A stretch of 10,158 nucleotides of DNA. Source: an uncultured Porphyromonadaceae bacterium. GTDB taxonomy: Bacteria > Bacteroidota > Bacteroidia > Bacteroidales > Muribaculaceae. Both the position numbers and the translations under genes were made by a program. The notes below the pieces were generated by a model, which was given only the letters and a program-made list of their open reading frames with translations, was not told the origin of the DNA and did not search any database. Below are positions 1 to 7,123 of the stretch, in pieces (position 1 is the first letter of the stretch; every line of letters begins with the position of its first letter). The stretch covers positions 1 through 10,158 of the forward strand of contig URZG01000059.1 in assembly GCA_900552325.1 (NCBI GenBank), in the 5' to 3' direction.

Positions 1-1
1 C

Positions 2-370
2 TTCGCGAACATGGGCCCGCTGCGCCAGCACAAGGCCCGTGCGGACTTCTCCCGCGACTTCCTGCGCGCCGGCGGCCTGGACGTGGTTTACCCGTCCGGC
101 TTCCAGACCCCGGAAGACGCGGCCAGGGCGGCTGCGGAAAGCGGCTGCGCCGTGTGCGTGATCTGCTCCACGGACGACACCTATCCGGAAATCGTTCCCG
201 CCTTCTGCAAGGCGCTCAAGGAAATCAAGCCGGACATGATGGTGGCCCTCGCCGGTTATCCGGCCGACCATGTGGAAGCGTTCAAGGAAGCCGGCGTGGA
301 TATCTTCATCCACGTCAAGGCCAACTGCTACAACACCGTTGAAGCTATCCAGAACAAGATCGGCCTCTAA
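2..370 (+). CDS. mutA: Methylmalonyl-CoA mutase small subunit, C-terminal fragment (5' end outside window)
   Basis: This is the last 122 codons of a gene entering from the left; the reading frame is open from base 2 and stops with TAA at 368-370. The fragment corresponds to the C-terminal flavodoxin-like (cobalamin-binding-type) domain. It opens with MGPLRQHKARADF, the signature of the small subunit, where the DxHxxG cobalamin motif of the large subunit is absent. This subunit is known to be non-catalytic: it forms a heterodimer with MutB in the cytoplasm. The gene lies 23 nt upstream of mutB, so the two are surely co-transcribed. Oddities: all seven visible glutamates are GAA, and the MGP-H-ARADF wording resembles actinobacterial/verrucomicrobial MutA more than the Bacteroides protein as I recall it. 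The apparent internal start at base 11 is an artefact of the window edge. The call is firm because of the adjacent mutB. Confidence 0.9.
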   Translation, partial: FANMGPLRQHKARADFSRDFLRAGGLDVVYPSGFQTPEDAARAAAESGCAVCVICSTDDTYPEIVPAFCKALKEIKPDMMVALAGYPADHVEAFKEAGVDIFIHVKANCYNTVEAIQNKIGL

Positions 371-393
371 CAACCACCAACCTATTTCATTCA

Positions 394-2535
394 ATGAGCA
401 ATATTCCTGATTTTGCATCCGCCTCCTATCCTGAAATCAAGGCCGGCGCCCCGGCCACGGCTTCCGGAACGGAAACCTGGATGACCAATGAACAGATTCC
501 CGTGCCGCCCACCTACTCGGAAAGCGTGTACGACGACTGCCTGCACTTGGACTTCACGGCCGGTGTGGCCCCCAACCTCCGCGGACCGTATGCCACCATG
601 TACGTGGCTCGTCCCTGGACCGTGCGCCAGTATGCCGGCTTCTCCACCGCCGCCGAGTCGAACGCTTTCTACCGCCGCAACCTGGCTTCGGGACAGAAAG
701 GTCTTTCCGTGGCCTTCGACCTCGCCACTCACCGCGGCTACGATGCCGACCATCCCCGTGTTGTAGGCGATGTGGGCAAGGCCGGTGTGTCGATCTGCTC
801 CATCGAGGATATGAAAGTCCTCTTCGACGGTATACCTCTTAACAAGATGTCCGTGTCGATGACCATGAACGGCGCTGTGCTCCCCGTGCTCGCTTTCTAC
901 ATCAACGCCGGTCTGGAACAGGGTGCCAAACTGGAGGAGATGGCCGGTACCATCCAGAACGATATCCTCAAGGAGTTCATGGTGCGCAACACCTATATAT
1001 ATCCGCCGGAGTTCTCGATGCGTATCATCGCCGATATCTTCGAGTACACCTCGCAGAACATGCCTAAGTTCAACTCCATCTCCATCTCCGGTTATCACAT
1101 GCAGGAAGCCGGAGCCACATGCGACATCGAGCTTGCCTACACCCTCGCCGACGGTCTGGAATACCTCCGCGCAGGTGTCAACGCCGGAATGGATATCGAC
1201 TCGTTCGCTCCCCGTCTGAGCTTCTTCTGGGCTATCGGCATGAACTTCTTCATGGAGGTCGCCAAGATGCGTGCCGCACGTATGCTCTGGGCCAAGATCG
1301 TGAGCCAGTTCAACCCGAAGAATCCCAAGTCGCTTGCGCTGCGTACCCACTCGCAGACCTCCGGCTGGTCGCTCACCGAGCAGGATCCCTTCAACAATGT
1401 GGGCCGTACCTGTATCGAGGCTATGGGCGCCGCTCTCGGCCACACCCAGAGTCTCCACACCAACGCTCTCGACGAGGCCATCGCTCTTCCCACCGATTTC
1501 TCCGCACGTATCGCGCGTAACACCCAGATCTATATCCAGGAGGAAACCTACGTATGCAAGGAGATCGATCCCTGGGCCGGCTCGTACTATGTGGAGTCGC
1601 TCACCAACGAGATCGCTCACCGTGCTTGGGAGCACATTCAGGAAATCGAGAAACTCGGCGGTATGGCCAAGGCTATCGAGACCGGTCTGCCCAAACTCCG
1701 CATCGAGGAGGCAGCCGCCCGCACTCAGGCCCGTATCGACTCCGGTCGCCAGACCATTGTGGGTATCAACAAATACCGTCTCGACCATGAGGATCCCATC
1801 GATATCCTCGAGATCGACAATACCGAGGTGCGCAACTCGCAGATCGCCCGTCTTGATGACCTCAAGGCCAACCGCGACGAGGCTGCCGTGAAGAAGGCTC
1901 TCGAGGCCATCACCGAGTGCGTCCGTACCAAGGAGGGCAACCTTCTTGAGCTTGCCGTAAAAGCAGCCGGGCTGCGTGCCACCCTCGGCGAAATTTCCGA
2001 TGCCTGCGAAGAGGTCGTGGGCCGTTATAAAGCAGTAATCCGTACAATTTCAGGCGTGTACTCAAACGAAACAAAGAACGATCCCGACTTCATCCGCGCA
2101 CAGCAGATGGTAGAGGAATTCGCCAAGCGCGAAGGCCGTCAGCCCCGTATCATGATCGCCAAGATGGGCCAGGACGGCCACGACCGCGGCGCCAAAGTGG
2201 TAGCAACCGGTTATGCCGACTGCGGTTTCGACGTGGATATGGGTCCGTTGTTCCAGACCCCGGCCGAGGCTGCGCGCCAGGCTGTGGAGAACGACGTGCA
2301 TATTCTCGGCGTATCTTCGCTGGCCGCCGGTCACAAGACCCTCATACCGCAGGTTATCGAGGAACTCAGGAAGCTCGGCCGCGAGGATATCATGGTGACT
2401 GCCGGCGGCGTTATCCCGGCCCAGGACTACGACTTCCTCTACAAGGCAGGCGTGGCCGCGATCTTCGGCCCGGGCACACGTATCCCAGTATCGGCTATCC
2501 GCATGATCGAGATTCTCAACGGCGAGGAAGCATGA
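394..2535 (+). CDS. mutB: Methylmalonyl-CoA mutase large (catalytic) subunit
   Basis: The product (713 aa, full length for the family) catalyses the adenosylcobalamin-dependent rearrangement between succinyl-CoA and (R)-methylmalonyl-CoA. The N-terminal TIM-barrel substrate domain holds RPWTVRQYAGFS, with Arg73 and Tyr80, and ISGYHMQEAGA, with His235. These align with the active-site Arg82, Tyr89 and His244 of the Propionibacterium enzyme at a constant offset of 9. The C-terminal B12 domain (about residue 580 onward) carries GQDGHDRGAK, the D594-x-H596-xx-G599 motif whose histidine ligates cobalt, so the enzyme should be active. The ATG at 394 follows mutA by 23 nt without a Shine-Dalgarno sequence. 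Neither a MeaB/ArgK chaperone nor an epimerase gene follows. From about residue 90 the protein is very close to Bacteroides MutB, but residues 1 to about 65 are not. Glutamate codons change from all GAA to mostly GAG near position 650, which suggests a mosaic or chimeric gene. Confidence 0.97.
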   Translation: MSNIPDFASASYPEIKAGAPATASGTETWMTNEQIPVPPTYSESVYDDCLHLDFTAGVAPNLRGPYATMYVARPWTVRQYAGFSTAAESNAFYRRNLASGQKGLSVAFDLATHRGYDADHPRVVGDVGKAGVSICSIEDMKVLFDGIPLNKMSVSMTMNGAVLPVLAFYINAGLEQGAKLEEMAGTIQNDILKEFMVRNTYIYPPEFSMRIIADIFEYTSQNMPKFNSISISGYHMQEAGATCDIELAYTLADGLEYLRAGVNAGMDIDSFAPRLSFFWAIGMNFFMEVAKMRAARMLWAKIVSQFNPKNPKSLALRTHSQTSGWSLTEQDPFNNVGRTCIEAMGAALGHTQSLHTNALDEAIALPTDFSARIARNTQIYIQEETYVCKEIDPWAGSYYVESLTNEIAHRAWEHIQEIEKLGGMAKAIETGLPKLRIEEAAARTQARIDSGRQTIVGINKYRLDHEDPIDILEIDNTEVRNSQIARLDDLKANRDEAAVKKALEAITECVRTKEGNLLELAVKAAGLRATLGEISDACEEVVGRYKAVIRTISGVYSNETKNDPDFIRAQQMVEEFAKREGRQPRIMIAKMGQDGHDRGAKVVATGYADCGFDVDMGPLFQTPAEAARQAVENDVHILGVSSLAAGHKTLIPQVIEELRKLGREDIMVTAGGVIPAQDYDFLYKAGVAAIFGPGTRIPVSAIRMIEILNGEEA

Positions 2536-2581
2536 GCAGTAGCCGCCGCTAACGACTGATACTTTATAAACAGATATATTT

Positions 2582-2614
2582 GATGGCGTATCGTCAGCGA
2601 TACGCCATCTTTTT
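2582..2614 (+). terminator. Rho-independent terminator of mutAB
   Basis: A perfect 12-bp stem, GATGGCGTATCG paired with CGATACGCCATC, encloses the loop TCAG and is followed directly by five T's. It lies 46 nt after the mutB stop codon. The stem and T-tract are read directly from the sequence. Confidence 0.92.
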
Positions 2615-2640
2615 GTATCCGGATGTTTAATAACATATTT

Positions 2641-2668
2641 ACGGCGGCAAATTTTGTCGCCGTTTTTT
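2641..2668 (+). terminator. Second, tandem Rho-independent terminator
   Basis: ACGGCG (2641-2646) pairs with CGCCGT (2658-2663). The stem is extended inward by a G-U pair, a C-G pair and two A-T pairs around a 3-nt loop. The last base of the stem begins a run of six T's. It stands 26 nt after the first terminator and just before the candidate porin promoter, so it would insulate that promoter from read-through. Confidence 0.8.
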
Positions 2669-2669
2669 A

Positions 2670-2699
2670 TTGCTGAATGACAACTATCCGCTAATTTAG
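2670..2699 (+). promoter_or_regulatory. Candidate Bacteroidetes-type promoter of the porin/membrane-protein unit
   Basis: TTG at 2670-2672 is followed by 19 nt and then TAATTTAG at 2692-2699, which matches five of the six fixed positions of the known Bacteroidetes -7 box TAnnTTTG. Transcription would begin near 2706, leaving a leader of roughly 33 nt before the ATG at 2739. The -7 box lies inside the palindrome at 2688-2702. The assignment is inferred from the motif alone. Confidence 0.5.
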
Positions 2700-2702
2700 C
2701 GG
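2688..2702. promoter_or_regulatory. Perfect palindrome over the -7 box, possible operator
   Basis: CCGCTAA-T-TTAGCGG is a perfect inverted repeat with 7-bp arms around one central base. The one-base centre makes it a poor RNA hairpin but a plausible binding site for a dimeric repressor. Its overlap with the candidate -7 box would allow binding to block transcription. No regulator gene is present in the window. Only the repeat itself is directly seen. Confidence 0.4.
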
Positions 2703-2738
2703 TGTAATATCTACCTTAAATCTACAATAGAATCCGTG

Positions 2739-3761
2739 ATGAGAAAATGCATGCTGGTCCTGGCCCTGGCAGGGGCTGCGGCTCACGCTACGGCTGCCGA
2801 CACCGACAGGCTCCTCACCGTAGGGGCCGAGACACGCGTCGACTACGAATATTATGGCACCGACGGAACCACGAACTCCGCCGAGACGGGGTTCAAGGGG
2901 AAATACCTCGCTATCCGTGCCGACGGGATGATTGTGCCGGGACTCACGTATTCCTGGCGCCAGCGCCTGAACAAGATGCATTTCGACAACTCCTTTTTCG
3001 ACGCCACCGACTGGCTGTATCTCGATTATGCCGTGAGCCGATGGAATTTCCAGGCGGGTAAACTTGTGGTTGCCATGGGCGGATGGGAGTATAACCGCGC
3101 GCCGGTGGATATTATATGCGGTTCGATTTTCTGGAACAATATACCGTGTTACGACTTAGGGGTGTCGGCGGCGTTCTCGCCGGCGCCGGGTCATTCGCTT
3201 ATGGCTCAGGTGGTGCAGAGCCCGTTCTTCACCAAGGAGCACCGCGACATGCTGGGGTATAATCTGATGTGGAACGGACGCATTGACCGGTTTCACGCCC
3301 TGTGGTCTGTCAACATGATCGAATATAAGCCGGGCCGGTTCATCTCTTACATTGCACTCGGCAATAAATTTACTTTCGGAAACGTGGAGGTGGAGCTTGA
3401 TCTCATGAACCGCGCCGCATCGCATCAGACCTATTTCTTCAAGGACTGTCAGCTGCAGGGCGATGTAGCCTGGCGCCCCGATCCGAAATGGCGCATGTTC
3501 GCCAAGGCTTCATACGAGTTCAATCATTCGGGCACGGACGCCGACCTCGCTGTTCTCGACGGCACGGAGCTGACGGTCGCCGGCGGGGGAGTGGAATTCT
3601 TTCCGTTGCGTGGCAAGCGATGTGACCTGCGTCTCCACGCCGGATGTTTCTATGCCTGGGGAACAAATACAAATCAGGCCGACGCGCTGCAGGACAAAAC
3701 ATTGTTCGTGACTGCCGGCATTACGTGGCAGATGGATTTCTTTAAACTTGACAAACGCTGA
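2739..3761 (+). CDS. Outer-membrane beta-barrel protein, porin-like
   Basis: The product (340 aa from the ATG at 2739; a GTG codon directly before it is also open but less likely) begins with a Sec signal peptide: MRK, a hydrophobic Leu/Ala-rich core, then ATA-A-D near residues 17-21. The mature chain alternates polar and hydrophobic residues with many aromatics, as in outer-membrane beta-strands (for example LTYSWRQRLNKMHF, WNFQAGKLVVAMGGWEY), and ends in an aromatic strand, ITWQMDFFKLDKR. The R-L-N-K and F-Q-A-G-K-L wording resembles the Bacteroidetes porins related to the phosphate-selective OprO/OprP family. This is an inference from style rather than a confirmed domain hit. A barrel of this size would have about 14-16 strands. 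Its substrate is unknown. Fourteen nucleotides downstream begins a polytopic inner-membrane protein, which suggests a paired route across both membranes. Confidence 0.65.
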   Translation: MRKCMLVLALAGAAAHATAADTDRLLTVGAETRVDYEYYGTDGTTNSAETGFKGKYLAIRADGMIVPGLTYSWRQRLNKMHFDNSFFDATDWLYLDYAVSRWNFQAGKLVVAMGGWEYNRAPVDIICGSIFWNNIPCYDLGVSAAFSPAPGHSLMAQVVQSPFFTKEHRDMLGYNLMWNGRIDRFHALWSVNMIEYKPGRFISYIALGNKFTFGNVEVELDLMNRAASHQTYFFKDCQLQGDVAWRPDPKWRMFAKASYEFNHSGTDADLAVLDGTELTVAGGGVEFFPLRGKRCDLRLHAGCFYAWGTNTNQADALQDKTLFVTAGITWQMDFFKLDKR

Positions 3762-3775
3762 AAATATAGTGAGCT

Positions 3776-4987
3776 ATGGATGTCGGAACTGACCCCAAGA
3801 CTGTGAAATCTTCTGAAAAGGCTACGGTGAAACGCCCTTCCGGGAAGCGAACCATGCCGGCGGCTATATCGGGTGTTATATGCCTTGGTGTCGTATTTAT
3901 CCTTTTCTTTTACCTCGGGCGCGTAATGGGTACGGCCAATATGCTCAACACCATGATGCGTACAGCCCATGACCTGCTGCTCAACACTGTATTCTACCTT
4001 ATGGGGATCTGCGTGCTCACCGGCGCGCTGGGCCGCATATTCGTGGAGTTCGGGGTCGTGAAGCTGCTTGAACATATTTTAAGGCCGCTGATGCGTCCGT
4101 TGTTCAATCTTCCGGGTGTGGCGTCGCTGGGGGCCGTGATGACTTTCCTCAGCGACAATCCGGCCATCATCTCTCTGGCGTCCGACAAACGGTTCAGCTC
4201 ATATTTCAAAAAATTCCAGTTCATCTCGCTCACCAATTTCGGCACCGCCTTCGGCATGGGGCTGCTGGTGATGGTGTTCATGGTAGGGCAGGGGTATTTC
4301 TGGGAGCCGGCTGTAGGATTCGTCGGGGCTTTTTGCGGATGCATTGTATCCACACGCATAATGCAGCACTTCGTGTTGCGCAATTTTCCAAATTATCTCA
4401 CTGAAGATGCAGCCGAGATAAAGTCAGAAGATAAGTCGGAGGAAAAGGAGGGAGGCGAGAAGACTGTCTTTATCCGAATTCTCAACTCGCTGCTTGACGG
4501 TGGTCGCTCCGGCGTGGATGTGGGCATCGCCATTATCCCCGGAGTTCTTATCATCTCCACCTTCGTGATGATACTCACTTTCGGGCCCTCGGCTGCCGGA
4601 GAGTATACGGGTGCGGCCTACGAAGGGGTGGCGCTCCTCCCCTGGCTGGCAGGCAAGGTGAATTTCATTTTTGAATGGCTTTTTGGATTCGGCGACCCGC
4701 ATCTCATCGCTTTTCCCATCACTGCGCTCGGTGCGGTAGGCGCTGCCCTTGGGCTTGTGCCTAATTTCATCGCCCAGGGGTGGGTCGACGGCAACGCCAT
4801 CGCCGTGTTTACCGCCATCGGCATGTGCTGGAGCGGTTTTCTGAGCACCCACACCGCCATGCTTGACACCCTGGGCTACCGCGACCTCACTTCAAAGGCC
4901 ATCATTGCCCACACCATAGGGGGTATAGTGGCCGCCATAACCGCGCATCTTCTCTTTGTTCTGGTTGAGTTTATGGCGGCCGTGTGA
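3776..4987 (+). CDS. Polytopic inner-membrane protein with Gate (nucleoside-recognition) domains
   Basis: The product (403 aa) has about ten hydrophobic segments, near residues 29-50, 68-90, 113-134, 153-176, 177-197, 246-269, 283-305, 311-332, 341-362 and 378-402. They are arranged as two halves around a charged loop at 207-229 (AEIKSEDKSEEKEGGEK). Features such as MTFLSDNPAIISLASDKRF (122-140), NFGTAFGMG (154-162) and the second-half motifs GDPHLIAFP and WSGFLSTHTAMLD point to the family annotated as nucleoside-recognition/Gate domain membrane proteins (YjiH- or SpmA/B-like). The name comes from distant similarity to nucleoside transporters. Substrates of this group are mostly unknown, so transport of a nucleoside is not established. 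The basic N-terminus (residues 8-26) is probably cytoplasmic. The start ATG lies 14 nt after the porin-like gene, so the two are likely co-transcribed. The gene ends 18 nt before the convergent end of a decayed gene, and I see no terminator between them. Confidence 0.75.
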   Translation: MDVGTDPKTVKSSEKATVKRPSGKRTMPAAISGVICLGVVFILFFYLGRVMGTANMLNTMMRTAHDLLLNTVFYLMGICVLTGALGRIFVEFGVVKLLEHILRPLMRPLFNLPGVASLGAVMTFLSDNPAIISLASDKRFSSYFKKFQFISLTNFGTAFGMGLLVMVFMVGQGYFWEPAVGFVGAFCGCIVSTRIMQHFVLRNFPNYLTEDAAEIKSEDKSEEKEGGEKTVFIRILNSLLDGGRSGVDVGIAIIPGVLIISTFVMILTFGPSAAGEYTGAAYEGVALLPWLAGKVNFIFEWLFGFGDPHLIAFPITALGAVGAALGLVPNFIAQGWVDGNAIAVFTAIGMCWSGFLSTHTAMLDTLGYRDLTSKAIIAHTIGGIVAAITAHLLFVLVEFMAAV

Positions 4988-5005
4988 GTTTTCTGCTGAT
5001 TGAGG

Positions 5006-6077
5006 TTACTGCCTGGTGAAGTGCCAGTCATGGAACAATAGACCTTTGCCGTCAGGGGTTGCCGTTATTTTTGTAGGAGTGATTTTTTCAACCGGTCCGT
5101 TTTTCCGTAGAGTCCATAGAGTCCATAGAGTGGGTGAATACTATGGTGTTCCCTTCCTGACGGCCGTAATATATGGTTTCGTACTCATATATACGTCCGG
5201 TCTCGTAGACGGTGGTTGTATATTCCCGGCATGCGATATTGCAGCCGTTCACAGAGCTGTCCTCCCAGAAATCAATCACGCTGTTTGTCTCGAACATGCC
5301 GTAATCGCCCCCCTTTGTCAATCACATGGAATCGATACGATACCGGTGAGTTATCACTCATCAGCTGAGGAAGCGGTCTGGATTCCGGAGTATCGAGCGG
5401 CTTGAGATCGCAGTATTCGTCCCATGCCGCCGGGGCGATATACAGGTCGCTCTTCATGAACCGGTCAAAAGCGTCCTGCAATCCTTTCAGGTCGAACTTC
5501 CCGTCGGCACCGTCGATGAGGAACTGACGGTCGCCGATAACATCTCCGTACACTTTTTTTAGCTGGAGGAACATGGACCTGTTCTTGTAACCGCCAAGAC
5601 CCATGCGTATGGCCTCGGGCGTGTCCCAATAAGTGGTGAATTCGGCATAAATGAGATTCCCCTCAAGCACCCCGTATAGGAATTTCCGTTATATTTATAT
5701 AAGGTGAGTGACGGGAACGCAAGGCGCCCGTCGACCATATACACCACATGGTATTGCGGATTGCTTTTGGTGTCGCCGTCAACGCTGATTACGGTCAGCC
5801 CGTTGAGCTTGCCGTCGGAATTATTTCCGCACAGGTACCACGACTTGTTGATTTTCGCAGGGGTGTAGGCCGACGTGTCGTCGGCTTTTTCCCCGCCTAC
5901 GAAACACTCCATCGAGGACTTCCCGTTTACACCGTTGACTTCTCCCAATTCCTTTGGCGGGATATTGAACCGGAATCCTTTGCGCGAAAGTTCATCAATG
6001 GTCCATCCGGCAAAGGAATTAATGCTGAAGAGCAGCTATACGGCGAATGTGGCGATAGTAACGGAGGTTTTCTTCAT
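5006..6077 (-). pseudogene. Decayed gene for a secreted protein of unknown family
   Basis: Read on the minus strand, this begins with the start of a Sec signal peptide (MKKTSVTIATFAV), hits TAG at codon 14 (6038-6036), then resumes in frame with LLFSINSFAG, a normal end for that signal. Coding continues through three frame changes: at the A-run 5685-5683 (one A lost restores YNGKFLYGVLEGNLIYAEF), at the G-run 5313-5308 (one G too many; removal gives IDKGGDYGMFETN), and at the A-run 5104-5100 (one A too many; removal gives STENGPVEKITPTKI). The repaired frame ends with HDWHFTRQ and TAA at 5008-5006. The restored protein would be about 357 aa, secreted, rich in Tyr, Gly and Asp. I recognise no family. 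Mid-section wording such as DGKFDLKGLQDAFDRFMKSDLYIA suggests a folded globular protein. The many lesions within 1 kb, amid intact neighbours, argue for a true pseudogene rather than sequencing error, but homopolymer errors could explain part of it. Confidence 0.8.
5108..5131. repeat. 9-bp tandem repeat (2.7 copies)
   Basis: The unit TAGAGTCCA occurs at 5108-5116 and 5117-5125, with a partial third copy, TAGAGT, at 5126-5131. Read on the minus strand inside the decayed gene it encodes repeated Met-Asp-Ser. The unit is three codons long, so it does not itself change the frame. It stands next to the A-run where the last frameshift falls. Confidence 0.85.
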
Positions 6078-6115
6078 GACATAATATTTTGAGCATTTGT
6101 CTGTTATTAAGATTG

Positions 6116-6146
6116 TAAAGATAATACAATAATTTTAATTGGCCAA
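6116..6146 (-). promoter_or_regulatory. Bacteroidetes-type promoter of the decayed secreted-protein gene
   Basis: On the minus strand, TTG (6146-6144), 20 nt, then TATCTTTA (6123-6116) match the TTG/TAnnTTTG pattern except for the last base. Transcription would start near 6109, about 30 nt before the ATG at 6077. The promoter seems to have outlived its coding sequence. It faces away from the dapF promoter in the same 197-nt intergenic stretch. Confidence 0.55.
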
Positions 6147-6225
6147 GGTGAGTGACCGCCGCGACATGTGGAAAGCGCGTTTTTGGTGCGTTTTTTTCTA
6201 AAATTGAGAATTTTCAGAAAAATGA

Positions 6226-6257
6226 TTTGTGCGTCTGTGGAGAATGTTGTAACTTTG
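6226..6257 (+). promoter_or_regulatory. Bacteroidetes-type promoter of dapF-dapL
   Basis: TTTG (6226-6229) is followed by 20 nt and then TAACTTTG (6250-6257), a full match to the -33/-7 consensus known for the primary sigma factor of Bacteroidetes. The expected start of transcription, near 6264, leaves a leader of only about 10 nt before the dapF ATG at 6275. That leader has no Shine-Dalgarno sequence, which is normal for this phylum. The rest of the 6078-6274 gap is AT-rich, with a short inverted repeat AAAATT-GAG-AATTTT at 6200-6214 to which I assign no role. Confidence 0.8.
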
Positions 6258-6274
6258 CGGGGTAATTTTTTCTG

Positions 6275-7123
6275 ATGGAAACGATAAAGTTCACCAAGAT
6301 GCACGGATGCGGAAACGATTACGTGTATATCGACTGCATGGACAAGTCACCCGACCGGCCTGAGGCTCTCGCGCGGGAGATGAGCGACCGACACTTCGGC
6401 ATAGGCGCCGACGGTATCATCCTTATTCTCCCCTCGTCGATCGCCGACTTCCGAATGAGGATGTTCAATGCAGATGGCTCCGAAGGCGCCATGTGCGGGA
6501 ACGCCACCCGATGCATCGGCAAATATGTTTTTGACCGCGGTCTCACCGACCGCAAAAGTATAACGCTCGAAACACTTTCGGGCGTTAAATATTTAACACT
6601 GTATCCCGGCGCAGACGGAAAAATCGAAAGCGTCACCGTGGATATGGGTGAGCCATCGTTTGTACCCGAGCGTATTCCGGTGGACGCCTCCAGCAATCTC
6701 GGCGTGAAGGCGCCCCTTGCCGACGGACGTGTGATGGAGCTGACGGCCGTATCGACCGGAAACCCCCATGCGGTGATCTTTACCTCCGACCTTTCGGACT
6801 CGATGGTTCTCGGTGTTGGACCGCAGCTTGAGACGCATCCCGTATTCCCCGACCGTGCCAATATAGAGTTCGCTTCCGTGGAAGGCCCTGCGGACATACG
6901 TATGCGTGTGTGGGAGCGGGGCTCCGGCGAGACGATGGCATGTGGCACAGGCGCCTGTGCTACCGCTGTGGCGGCAGCCCTGACAGGGCGTGCCGGTCGC
7001 GAGGTTACCGTGCATCTCCGCGGGGGAGACCTTGATATAAGGTGGGACGAGGAGACCAATCATATCTTTATGACCGGTCCGGCTACGGAGGTATTCACCG
7101 GCGAATATATCCGCCGGAACTGA
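6275..7123 (+). CDS. dapF: Diaminopimelate epimerase
   Basis: The product (282 aa, usual length) is the cytoplasmic, cofactor-free epimerase that converts LL-diaminopimelate to meso-diaminopimelate, the precursor of lysine and of the peptidoglycan cross-link. It opens with the family signature FTKMHGCGNDYVYID. Both catalytic cysteines are present: Cys74 in MCGNATRC and Cys223 in MACGTGACA, aligning with Cys73 and Cys217 of the Haemophilus enzyme. FNADGSE (about 65-71) and GNPHAV (about 162-167) are the conserved substrate-binding stretches. The ATG at 6275 is about 10 nt after the predicted transcription start and is the only start that keeps the KMHGCGND motif at its normal place. The gene lies 17 nt before dapL, the preceding step of the pathway, so the two form an operon. 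Nothing in the sequence suggests damage. Confidence 0.97.
   Translation: METIKFTKMHGCGNDYVYIDCMDKSPDRPEALAREMSDRHFGIGADGIILILPSSIADFRMRMFNADGSEGAMCGNATRCIGKYVFDRGLTDRKSITLETLSGVKYLTLYPGADGKIESVTVDMGEPSFVPERIPVDASSNLGVKAPLADGRVMELTAVSTGNPHAVIFTSDLSDSMVLGVGPQLETHPVFPDRANIEFASVEGPADIRMRVWERGSGETMACGTGACATAVAAALTGRAGREVTVHLRGGDLDIRWDEETNHIFMTGPATEVFTGEYIRRN

Noticed and set aside
391..1788. Minus-strand open frame of 465 codons opposite mutB
   Set aside because: It lies entirely antisense to a well-conserved gene, shows no recognisable motif, and is rich in His, Gly and Val, as expected from reading the complement of a GC-rich coding sequence.
6036..6038. TAG at codon 14 of the secreted gene as recoded (suppressed) stop
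   Set aside because: The other genes in the window give no sign of stop recoding, and the same gene carries three frameshifts, so a plain nonsense mutation is the simpler reading.
5748..6092. Forward open frame of 114 codons in the region of the decayed gene
   Set aside because: The minus strand over the same bases gives a signal-peptide gene with a matching promoter, and the forward frame has no promoter or recognisable motif.
6165..6197. GCG-T-run direct repeat (gcgcgttttt, gtgcgttttttt) as a terminator
   Set aside because: The T-runs are present, but no stable GC-rich stem precedes them, and no forward transcript is expected to end there.
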